Assembly (NCBI GenBank): GCA_900316015.1
Contig: ONBG01000012.1
Span: forward strand, 1 to 64,000
Origin: an uncultured Prevotella sp.
GTDB lineage: Bacteria > Bacteroidota > Bacteroidia > Bacteroidales > Bacteroidaceae
Direction of reading: 5' to 3'
Length of the DNA: 64,000 nucleotides
Made by a program: the position numbers and the translations under genes. The notes beneath the pieces were generated by a model. The model worked only from the letters and a program-made list of their open reading frames with translations, had not been told where the DNA came from and ran no database searches. Below are positions 37,344 to 44,874 of this stretch, in pieces. Within the stretch, counting starts at the first letter, position 1. Every line of letters starts with the position of its first letter.

Positions 37344-38798
37344 ATGCGATTGCGTCTTATGAACAGAATATATATCAGTATCCTAATGTCGAGCCTGTTG
37401 TTAGTCTCCTGCGACAGGACGATAGAGCCAACTAAACATATTAATAGGCTCCCATCGATCTTCCCCGATTATACGGATGTGACCATTCCCTGCAATATTG
37501 CCCCGATGGACTTCCAACTGAACCGGGCTGAGAACCTTGAGACCCAATTGGTCATATCGGGGGGAGAAACGACCTTCCAGGTAGAAGGCAAGCAAGGGGA
37601 TTTCGATATCCCGATCAAGAAATGGAAACCTCTCTTGGAAGCGCAGAAAGGCAAGGACATCACCTTTACGGTTTGTTTCTTAGATGGTAAGCAATGGACT
37701 GCTTATCAGTCTTTCACCATGCATGTCGCCGCAGACCGTATCGACCCGTGGATGGCCTACCGACTGATCCCTCCTGGTTATGGCATCTGGAATTCAATGG
37801 GGATCTTCCAGCGATGCTTAGAGGATTTTACGGAAAAGGCAATCATGGAGAACCGGTTGACGGAATACAACTGCATGAACTGTCATTGCTTCCAAAATGG
37901 CAATCCTAAGAAGATGTCCCTGCATATTCGAGGGCGTCATAGCGGATCTGTGCTCTGCGAGCAAGGCTCCGTCACAAAGATAGAGCCCCAGATGCCTAAA
38001 GGAATGAAGGGCATCGCTTATCCCTATTGGCATCCAACAAAGGATTATATCGCCTTCGCTTCCGACCAAGTGGCACAGTCGTTCTATGCCAATCATCGCA
38101 ATCGGATCGAGGTTTACGATACCCGTTCAGACATTGTCGTCTACGATACGCATACAGGTATCGCCCATACGGCACCGTATATGTCCGACCCAGGCGTGTG
38201 GGAGACTTTCCCTGCTTTCTCCGCGGATGGCAAGACCTTGTATTGGAGTGCCGCTGATACCGTGCCCTCTCCTTATCCAATCCATTATGACAAGGCACAT
38301 TTCAGCGTGATCCGAACCAGCTTCGACCCCAAGACCTGTACGTTCGGCGCGAAACCAGATACCCTGCTTCGGGCAGGCAATACGGCAAGCTTCATCTATC
38401 CTCGCGAGTCTCCTGATGGTCGTTGGATGGTTTATAACCGAATGGCGTATGGCTATTTCCCCCTGAACCATAAGGAAGGAGATCTCTACATCCGGGATAT
38501 GAAAACTGGGAAGAGCCGTTTGATGGTCAAGGCAAATAGTAAGGATGCTGAAGGTTACCATTCTTGGAGCCGGAACAGTCGTTGGCTCGTGTTCGCCAGT
38601 CGAAGGATGGATGGTCTCTTTACACGTCCTTATTTTACTTACATCGACAAGAAAGGCAACTGCACCAAGGCTTTTGTCCTGCCTCAACGCCACCCCAAGC
38701 ATTATTATGACAACCAGTTCGACTCGTATAATATCCCCGAGCTCATCACGGGGGAGGTGAAGGTCATGGCCCATAAGATTGCGAAGACGGTATGGTAA
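37344..38798 (+). CDS. PD40/TolB-like propeller lipoprotein with CxxCH haem-binding motif
   Basis: The open frame extends to 37236 inside the preceding gene, but the true start is ATG 37344 (or 37359), 34 bp after that gene's stop. The N-terminus MNRIYISILMSSLLLVSCDRT is a lipoprotein signal. An N-terminal beta domain (about 25-150) is followed by the segment YNCMNCHCFQNGNPKKMSLHIRGRHSG, which contains a complete c-type haem attachment motif Cys177-x-x-Cys180-His181, and then at least four PD40-type blades (YPYWHPTKDYIAFAS, FPAFSADGKTLYWSA, YPRESPDGRWMVYNR, HSWSRNSRWLVFASR). It is probably on the periplasmic or outer face of a membrane. Role unknown. Haem binding is predicted from the motif only. 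The last gene of PUL II; a terminator hairpin follows. Confidence 0.78.
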   Translation: MRLRLMNRIYISILMSSLLLVSCDRTIEPTKHINRLPSIFPDYTDVTIPCNIAPMDFQLNRAENLETQLVISGGETTFQVEGKQGDFDIPIKKWKPLLEAQKGKDITFTVCFLDGKQWTAYQSFTMHVAADRIDPWMAYRLIPPGYGIWNSMGIFQRCLEDFTEKAIMENRLTEYNCMNCHCFQNGNPKKMSLHIRGRHSGSVLCEQGSVTKIEPQMPKGMKGIAYPYWHPTKDYIAFASDQVAQSFYANHRNRIEVYDTRSDIVVYDTHTGIAHTAPYMSDPGVWETFPAFSADGKTLYWSAADTVPSPYPIHYDKAHFSVIRTSFDPKTCTFGAKPDTLLRAGNTASFIYPRESPDGRWMVYNRMAYGYFPLNHKEGDLYIRDMKTGKSRLMVKANSKDAEGYHSWSRNSRWLVFASRRMDGLFTRPYFTYIDKKGNCTKAFVLPQRHPKHYYDNQFDSYNIPELITGEVKVMAHKIAKTVW

Positions 38799-38801
38799 AG
38801 C

Positions 38802-38840
38802 AGAGGATGTATCATACTTAGAATTGATGGTGCATCCTCT
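38802..38840 (+). terminator. Terminator hairpin after PUL II
   Basis: AGAGGATG (38802-38809) and CATCCTCT (38833-38840) form a perfect 8-bp stem, 4 bp after the stop codon, followed by a pyrimidine-rich stretch (ATCTCTTTCC). Confidence 0.65.
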
Positions 38841-39161
38841 ATCTCTTTCCCTGCACTTGACGCCATGGTAGCCGGTCTCCTGTATGGGACAAGCCTGTAT
38901 TTTACTTCAAATGTCCTGTTGCTCCTGCCCTGCCTTTGAAGTACAGAAACCACTGCGAGCTCCGTCTCAACGTTGTGCCCTTTATCTTGCAAACTCTGCC
39001 ACTCAACCGCTTCCTGTCTTCTGATGCCCCGGCTCTATCCGTGCCATATGCTTGTTCTTCGTGATTAAACATAAACGGATTATTTTATAAAAATAAGTAC
39101 AAAACACTTGATTTTACGTTTTTTCTTTTCTATCTATACACTGGAGATTTTTTCTGCAATA

Positions 39162-39243
39162 GGTTGACAGGTTGTCAAAAGCCTTTGTACATAGGGCTTG
39201 CAACCTGTTTCGAGGTTGTCAAAGGTTGACACAAGGTTGACAG
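39162..39243. repeat. Cluster of GGTTGACA/GGTTGTCA repeats
   Basis: GGTTGACA or GGTTGTCA occurs at 39162, 39170, 39214, 39224 and 39235. The last three are spaced 10 and 11 bp, that is one helical turn. An inverted copy (GCAACCTG) is at 39200-39207. CAGGTTGTCAAAAGCC and GGCTTGCAACCTG can also form a bulged hairpin. It could be a protein-binding array or a structured RNA end. Its function is unknown. Confidence 0.6.
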
Positions 39244-39261
39244 GAAAAGCACATCTTTTGC

Positions 39262-39346
39262 AAAATTCTCTCGAGAATTTATTTTAAGACTTATGCTTTT
39301 GCGTTGCAACACATCTACTATTAGATAAAATTCTCTCGAGAATTTT
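39262..39346. repeat. Two copies of a near-palindrome in inverted orientation
   Basis: AAAATTCTCTCGAGAATTTA (39262-39281) and AAAATTCTCTCGAGAATTTT (39327-39346). Each is an inverted repeat with 8- or 9-bp arms around a central TC. Including flanks, TGCAAAATTCTC starts at 39259 on the plus strand and recurs on the minus strand ending at 39350, so the pair brackets about 45-65 bp in inverted orientation. This is similar in form to recombinase or dimeric-regulator sites. Confidence 0.6.
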
Positions 39347-39513
39347 GCATGATAGCTACACTTTTAATATGCTGATCATTATATTTCTTGATATGAAGTC
39401 TTTGAAAATACAATACATGTATTGCTTTGTGAGACGTAGAGGGGATGAAAAAGGAGTCGCTGTTCATCCATATGCCGTTATCACAGCTGAGATCATATAG
39501 GGTGTCAACCTAT

Positions 39514-41916
39514 TCATGGCTGTGTGGCGGGTATCTCGATGGCAGCATCAGGTATAGATGGGTCACCGCAGAGGTGTGCAGTCACGAAACAGGTGGTCGG
39601 GCTTTTAAGCAAGCGAATAGACGCCTGACCGTTTCCCAGTTGAATGAGGCGCGAGCCCGTAGACGTTCCTTCGTTTAAAGGAAGCACTTCAGGTATAGAT
39701 GCATTGAATCGTATGAACTGTGAAGCATCAAGGCAACATCGATCCTCCGCATCGACTACCATCACTTTCACGAGGTTACTCTCGCGCCAAATTTTCAAAT
39801 GATGGGGTGCCTGCCATGGTCCCACTTGATACTGTTGCTTTATTTCGTCTGTAAGGATCTTATGGCCCTGGTGAGCAACGGCGGTGATTACATTGTTACC
39901 CGGTTTGTATTTTACGTTCCAGTGGAAACCAGCTGCAGGGAATTGTTCTGTGTCGCGATGGCGGATGCCCATGGAATGTCCATTGATGAATAGTTCAACC
40001 TCAGGGCAATTCGAATAAACGAGTACCTCATGTAGTTCTTCACTTTCCCCCCATCGTATAGGCCATGAGTGTCCATAGATGTGTATCATGGGCTTCGTAG
40101 ACCAGTATGATTGGAAGACATAGTAACTTTCTTTAGGTGTTCCATCGCGCTGTACTACACCTTTTTGGTTCACATAGGGAATGGGATTGCGAGGACGCAA
40201 AGGGGTAGAAAAGTCTTTGAAGGTCCAGAATAATGACCCTGTAAGCCACGGCATGTGTAACTGTTGGCTGAGATGCCAGTCAAACAGTTTTACCGCATAT
40301 GTCTCCGACCAATTCCCATTACGGTCAGCCGCTTCCAAGTGGTCAGGGATCTTCTCTTCATGGCGTCCGACATGGCTGTCTCCTCCCCATTCTGCATGGA
40401 TAAAACGGGGATAACGCTCGAAGGCTGTGTGCTCCATTGTATAATAGTCGCGATAGTTTCGGCTATACCAGCCAGCCCAGATGGAAGGCGAGTATACGTC
40501 TACCACGTCGCTGGCAAAGTCGCAACGCCTGCAAACAGTGAGGCGTGTAGGGTCGAGCTGATGGGCCTGACTCACTAAACTTTTCATGAACCAACGCACG
40601 CTGTCTGGATTAAATGTAGGGAAATCTCCCTCCCAGTCGTTTTCGTTCCCCATGCCCCAAAGGATGATACTGGGGTGGTTATAATGCTGGTTGATCATAT
40701 TTTCCAGCATGCGGTGTGCCTGCTTACGATAGCGCTCCCCGCCTAATCCTCCTCTGCACCAAGGTATTTCCTCCCAAACCATGATGCCTAATGAGTCACA
40801 TAGGTTCAATACTATATTGCTTTGCTGGTAATGCCCGAGCCTGATCATGTTTGCCCCCATGTCCTTGATTTGTCGCATCTCATGACGAATCATACTGTCG
40901 GTCATGGCTGCTCCTACACCCGCATGGTCTTCGTGTCGATGTGTGCCCCGTAACAACAGGCGTTTTCCGTTTAAATAAAAGGGACCGTGAGGTTGGAATC
41001 GATAGCTACGCAGACCGAATGTCTCACAGGCGTTCAGCGTATCGCTATCTACTAACAATTGTAAATGACAGCTATATAATCGTGGAGAATCAGGACTCCA
41101 CAACATGGGATGACGTATTGATAGCATGCGTTCGTATAGCGTATCGCATAGTTGTTTGTAAAAGTGACCAACTATCTGACCTTGGGGCGAGGTAATGGTG
41201 CCCAACAGTTGCACTGGTTTGTGAGTTCTATTGGATAACTTCACATCGAGTTGTATGGTTGCTCTTTTACCTCGTAAGCAGGGTGTTATCTTGATCTGCC
41301 GCAAGTTTACACAAGGTGTATATACTAAGTTGAGATGGCGGTATACCCCGCCATATAGATTGAAGTCTGACATGTCGGAAGGAATGAGCTGCACGTCACG
41401 ACTGTTGTCGCAGCGAATGGCAATGGGGACCTTTCCACCGAAACGTTGGCGGCACAGGGACGTGGTATCAAAGGCTGCTACAGCTTCGGTGATATCTACA
41501 GTCCATTCATCGTAGCCGCCCACATGGGTGGCTACCCGTTTGTCAAATACATATACTTCAGTCTTTTGCCCAGCACCTTCGAACTCGAGAATTGTACGTC
41601 CTCCAGGAAATGGATTGCGTAGCTTCAGGAGCGTACGATACCATCCGGGACCTTGATAATAATTTTGGTCCGGGTCGCAGGCATCAGTATCATTGAAACA
41701 ATGTGGCAGTGTCACCGCCTTCCATAGTGGAACAGCCTGAGGCTTTCCTGGTTGAACTGGGCGCCATACTTCCCAAATACTTCCTAAATCGCCACGCACA
41801 AACTGCCAACCACTGTCTATATGTCGACGATTTTGAGTGGGAAGCATGGCATGGACGGCTGTCGTATAGCAGACTGTGCTCATCATCCAAATGAGCAACC
41901 TTATTAACTTCTTCAT
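39514..41916 (-). CDS. GH2 beta-galactosidase-like enzyme (PUL III)
   Basis: 800 residues, exported (signal peptide 1-23, VHA-M). Sugar-binding domain (RRHIDSGWQFVRGDLGSIWEVW, TLPHCFNDTDACDPDQNYYQGPGWYRTLL), immunoglobulin-like domain, TIM barrel with RGTHRHEDHAGVGAAMTDSM, NMIRLGHYQQSN, acid/base in GMGNENDWEG (Glu425) and nucleophile in HAEWGGDSHVG (Glu509). A C-terminal domain with VEVLVYSNCPEVELFINGHSMG-like strands (DUF4982 type) follows. The HxEWGGD nucleophile loop sets it apart from LacZ. It is the last gene of the leftward PUL III operon, 35 bp after the lyase-GH88 fusion. It would trim a galactosyl or related beta-linked residue from uronic-acid-containing fragments. The sugar is unproven. 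Confidence 0.88.
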   Translation of the reverse strand: MKKLIRLLIWMMSTVCYTTAVHAMLPTQNRRHIDSGWQFVRGDLGSIWEVWRPVQPGKPQAVPLWKAVTLPHCFNDTDACDPDQNYYQGPGWYRTLLKLRNPFPGGRTILEFEGAGQKTEVYVFDKRVATHVGGYDEWTVDITEAVAAFDTTSLCRQRFGGKVPIAIRCDNSRDVQLIPSDMSDFNLYGGVYRHLNLVYTPCVNLRQIKITPCLRGKRATIQLDVKLSNRTHKPVQLLGTITSPQGQIVGHFYKQLCDTLYERMLSIRHPMLWSPDSPRLYSCHLQLLVDSDTLNACETFGLRSYRFQPHGPFYLNGKRLLLRGTHRHEDHAGVGAAMTDSMIRHEMRQIKDMGANMIRLGHYQQSNIVLNLCDSLGIMVWEEIPWCRGGLGGERYRKQAHRMLENMINQHYNHPSIILWGMGNENDWEGDFPTFNPDSVRWFMKSLVSQAHQLDPTRLTVCRRCDFASDVVDVYSPSIWAGWYSRNYRDYYTMEHTAFERYPRFIHAEWGGDSHVGRHEEKIPDHLEAADRNGNWSETYAVKLFDWHLSQQLHMPWLTGSLFWTFKDFSTPLRPRNPIPYVNQKGVVQRDGTPKESYYVFQSYWSTKPMIHIYGHSWPIRWGESEELHEVLVYSNCPEVELFINGHSMGIRHRDTEQFPAAGFHWNVKYKPGNNVITAVAHQGHKILTDEIKQQYQVGPWQAPHHLKIWRESNLVKVMVVDAEDRCCLDASQFIRFNASIPEVLPLNEGTSTGSRLIQLGNGQASIRLLKSPTTCFVTAHLCGDPSIPDAAIEIPATQP

Positions 41917-41951
41917 ATTAAAATCAGATGTATGGTATTGACCGATTTGTA

Positions 41952-44276
41952 TCAGCGTTGGAGAAATCTGTTGAGGGCTTCCAGATAATAATAATCTGCA
42001 TAACAGATGGGTACGTCTATCTCGCTGCCTGCTGGGTGATGCCCCGTGGAGTGTAGCAATATGAATCCACAGTTACTTCCCTCGGGTGCTCGATAATGTT
42101 GATAAAGGCTGTCGAGTGTGCGTTTGGCAAAGCTTAAGCAGGATGATGCTTCCTTTGTGGGCAGGTAGTTAGCCAACTCAAAGAGAGCGGATGTGGCAAT
42201 AGCTGCGGCCGACGCATCGCGTGAAGTATGTGGGATGTCGCTCGATTTCATGTCCCAGTAGGGGATCCCATCTTTGGGTAATGGCAATGACATGATGAAG
42301 TGAGCAATATGGCGAGCTTGTTCCAGATAGCGTACGTCATGCGTGTAACGATAGCACATGGTATAGCCGTACAATCCCCAAGCTTGTCCTCGGCTCCAAT
42401 AAGACTCGTCATTATAGCCTTGGGCAGTACACCGCATACGTACAGCTCCTGTGATCGTGTCATAATCGACTACGTGATAGGAGGAAAAGTCGGGACGAAA
42501 ATGGTGTCGTAATGTAGTGTTGGCATGACTCACCGCAATGTGCCAGAAGGTTGAATCTCCTGTGATTTGTGTAGCACGGAACAACATCTCAAGGTTCATC
42601 ATGTTGTCAATGATGACAGGGAATTGCCATCGGTCTCGATTATGGTCCCACGATCTTAGGCAACCGACTGTACGGTTGAATCGTGTGATGAGGCTTTTAG
42701 ACGCTTGTACTACGACATCCCTATAGGAGCGTTCGCCTGTGAGCTCATAGGCTTTGCCAAAGCTGTCGCCGATCATGAACCCCAGATCGTGGGTAGAACG
42801 AAGCCACTTAGCTTCTTCAATAGGCCAGGTAAAACTGATCGCTTGTTGTCTCCAGAAATCGTCATGCGTATAGGCATACATTTGCCAGAGTGAGCCAGCG
42901 AAGAAACCCGAGCACCAGTCTCTGGCACTTACGAGTGCCAGAGTGCCATCGTGATTCAGACTGCGCGGGGTGATACGGTGTCGCAGGGAATTGGCGCTGT
43001 CGTTACGCGCCTGATTCGTACATTTAATGGCAAGGCGTAATTGTCCCATAGCATGAGCCATTGCCATGTCGGTAACGCTGGGCTGATAATACAGCAGGAA
43101 AAATGGATCGCTCAAGTCAAGATGCCGGTACTGCCTGAATAGCCGTAGGTAATCTGTGCGAGTGGAATCAAGATATTGGGCGGTACGGTATAAGTCTTTA
43201 CAGAACTCTTGCTGTTTATAATCCCATTCGCTTATTTGCTGATAGGGCCAATCTTCTACTTGCTTGCCTACATAGGAAGAGAGAAAGTCCATTGCCTTGT
43301 AAAAAGAACGACCGTCTGTTGAGGTGCTATGTGAAAGCTCCAATCCTATATGTCGACCCATCAGAAAGAGATCAATCATGTGGGTAAGATTATATTGCGA
43401 ATAGCCAAAAGCCAGTGTTCGCCTTAATTCTTGAGGCATACGTCCATCTGGCTCAATCTGTGTAAAGAGACGCCGTTCAGGAAAATGTTGAAGGACCTGT
43501 TGCGCCACTTTCTTCTTACCGGCGTAGAGCGCAAAGGATACGATCTGTGCATCATAAGCAATGGCATGATTGTTTTTCGCATTGCTCTCACCTATACCTT
43601 GCGGACTATGTAGCATCCATTGCAATAATTGTCCAAACCAGTGGCGCAGCCGCTGGGAATCATGACGAGTGTATGCAGATGACTTTTCGAGCAAGTATAC
43701 CGCATCGAGCATGGGAACAAAAGAATAAGTGTCGAGTACGCCAGAAGAACGCCCCTTATTGCCATTACGCCCAGGTACCATCTGAGCGTATTCGAGGTTG
43801 GGGTTCATGGCTGTGGATTTGTTGAGAAACCACACTTTTAATAAGTCAACTGCTTTTTGGGCATAGCGTTCGTCACCGCTAAGGTACCATGCCAACGAGA
43901 GGGTTGTGACGCGTGTAGCTGTTGTCCCAAGGCGATTTCGGTCAAGATCATTTAGTTCCGGATTTGATTGACCGTCACGGCTTATATAGGGAAGTCCATC
44001 TTGGCGGTTGGGGTCAGGCCAATAATAGCGAGCTAAGCTCATGTAGTCATGTTTGTTACCACTTGCTGGAATCTTAGTCTTCATCATCACAGATAGTGGC
44101 TCTGCATGGAGCAGTTGATCGGCTTGCCCCATGAGAGACTGATACACTTGTGAATAGAAAGGCTCATGGATGTGCTGTTTGACTTGGGCAAGATGGTTGC
44201 GATCCCAGATAACTTGAGCCAAGGAAGCTTGAAGGATCAAGCTTAACAAGAATATGATTGTAATTCGTTTGCTCAT
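41952..44276 (-). CDS. Bifunctional fusion: alginate-lyase-fold polysaccharide lyase plus GH88 unsaturated uronyl hydrolase
   Basis: 774 residues, signal peptide ending SLA-Q. Residues about 25-400 match the alginate-lyase (alpha/alpha) fold of PL5 and related families such as PL38: NRLGTTATRVTTLSLAWYLSGDERYA, MVPGRNGNKGRSSGVLDTYSF, ESNAKNNHAIAYDAQ with His237, then PQELRRTLAFGYSQYNL supplying Arg285/286 and Tyr292/295. Residues about 430-774 are a complete GH88: WCSGFFAGSLWQMYAYT, HDLGFMIGDSFGKAYELTG (Asp497), IIDNMMNLEMLF (Asp557), YWSRGQAWGLYGY, and RDASAAAIATSALFEL. The first half would cleave a uronic-acid polymer by beta-elimination and the second would remove the unsaturated sugar created. 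GH88 points to unsaturated glucuronic acid. It lies between the surface lipoprotein and the GH2 gene. Confidence 0.85.
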   Translation of the reverse strand: MSKRITIIFLLSLILQASLAQVIWDRNHLAQVKQHIHEPFYSQVYQSLMGQADQLLHAEPLSVMMKTKIPASGNKHDYMSLARYYWPDPNRQDGLPYISRDGQSNPELNDLDRNRLGTTATRVTTLSLAWYLSGDERYAQKAVDLLKVWFLNKSTAMNPNLEYAQMVPGRNGNKGRSSGVLDTYSFVPMLDAVYLLEKSSAYTRHDSQRLRHWFGQLLQWMLHSPQGIGESNAKNNHAIAYDAQIVSFALYAGKKKVAQQVLQHFPERRLFTQIEPDGRMPQELRRTLAFGYSQYNLTHMIDLFLMGRHIGLELSHSTSTDGRSFYKAMDFLSSYVGKQVEDWPYQQISEWDYKQQEFCKDLYRTAQYLDSTRTDYLRLFRQYRHLDLSDPFFLLYYQPSVTDMAMAHAMGQLRLAIKCTNQARNDSANSLRHRITPRSLNHDGTLALVSARDWCSGFFAGSLWQMYAYTHDDFWRQQAISFTWPIEEAKWLRSTHDLGFMIGDSFGKAYELTGERSYRDVVVQASKSLITRFNRTVGCLRSWDHNRDRWQFPVIIDNMMNLEMLFRATQITGDSTFWHIAVSHANTTLRHHFRPDFSSYHVVDYDTITGAVRMRCTAQGYNDESYWSRGQAWGLYGYTMCYRYTHDVRYLEQARHIAHFIMSLPLPKDGIPYWDMKSSDIPHTSRDASAAAIATSALFELANYLPTKEASSCLSFAKRTLDSLYQHYRAPEGSNCGFILLHSTGHHPAGSEIDVPICYADYYYLEALNRFLQR

Positions 44277-44293
44277 TAGCTTAAGATGGTTGC

Positions 44294-44839
44294 TTAGTTA
44301 ACGTTGACGGTAACATAATAGTTCTCGGTGAAGGCACGTACCTCGTATTCATCAGTGATCGTGATGCTGGTAGAGGCTACATTATCAGATGTCATCGTAA
44401 CTGTCGGGTCTTGGGTAAGTACGCGTAGAGAACCTTTCTTATTGCTGACGGCCTTTATATATACGGATTGCATGCCCTGCTTGGCATAAGGCCAAATCAT
44501 GGAGTATCCTCCATTGTGGACAGGTTTTAACACTTGCCCTAAACTGTCAGTTACCTGATAGTCAACACCTTCGATGAGATCCTTTGAACTCGTGTAATAC
44601 CATACCTCTGGGCTATAACTGCGTGTGAAAGCACTGAAGAAGTAGGTAGGGATGGCCACGGTGTTGCCCATTGTTACATTGTATTTCAATTCATTGCCAC
44701 CTGGATACTTTACATTACCCAGACCATAGTAGTAAACGTGTGCCATTTCGGCATTGTCATTACTCCACTCGTCATCGTTGCAGGAAGTGAACGATAACGA
44801 AACTAATAATATTTCAAGTAAGAATAATAATTTTTTCAT
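44294..44839 (-). CDS. Surface lipoprotein of PUL III, candidate glycan-binding protein
   Basis: 181 residues. Signal with lipobox SFTSC (lipidated Cys20) and Asn-Asp-Asp after it, a surface-export type sequence in Bacteroidetes. The rest is beta-rich (AHVYYYGLGNVKYPGGNELKYNVTMGNTVAIPTYFFSAF, YSPEVWYYTSSKDLIEGVDYQVTDSLGQ), with an immunoglobulin-like pattern and aromatic residues that could contact sugars. I do not recognise the family. The position directly after SusD (35 bp) and before the lyase is the usual place of a surface glycan-binding protein (SusE/SGBP position). Confidence 0.7.
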   Translation of the reverse strand: MKKLLFLLEILLVSLSFTSCNDDEWSNDNAEMAHVYYYGLGNVKYPGGNELKYNVTMGNTVAIPTYFFSAFTRSYSPEVWYYTSSKDLIEGVDYQVTDSLGQVLKPVHNGGYSMIWPYAKQGMQSVYIKAVSNKKGSLRVLTQDPTVTMTSDNVASTSITITDEYEVRAFTENYYVTVNVN

Positions 44840-44874
44840 AATTGTTGATTTCTTTCAATGAATAATAATATTGA

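Larger units (their letters stand above)
38841..39513. other. Gene-free convergent intergenic region with repeats
   Basis: About 670 bp between two convergent operons. I see no credible gene; short open frames here have no family resemblance and lie partly over the GH2 gene. It is AT-rich from about 39070 and contains the GGTTGwCA repeat cluster (39162-39243) and two near-palindromes (39262-39281, 39327-39346), which are listed separately. Confidence 0.6.

Noticed and set aside
39259-39350. CRISPR-like or integron-like array
   Set aside because: Only two copies, in inverted orientation, with no spacers of even length and no cas or integrase gene in the window.
39445-39678. 77-codon plus-strand frame near the end of the PUL III GH2 gene
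   Set aside because: Mostly antisense to the GH2 coding region, no family resemblance, no promoter or ribosome-binding context.
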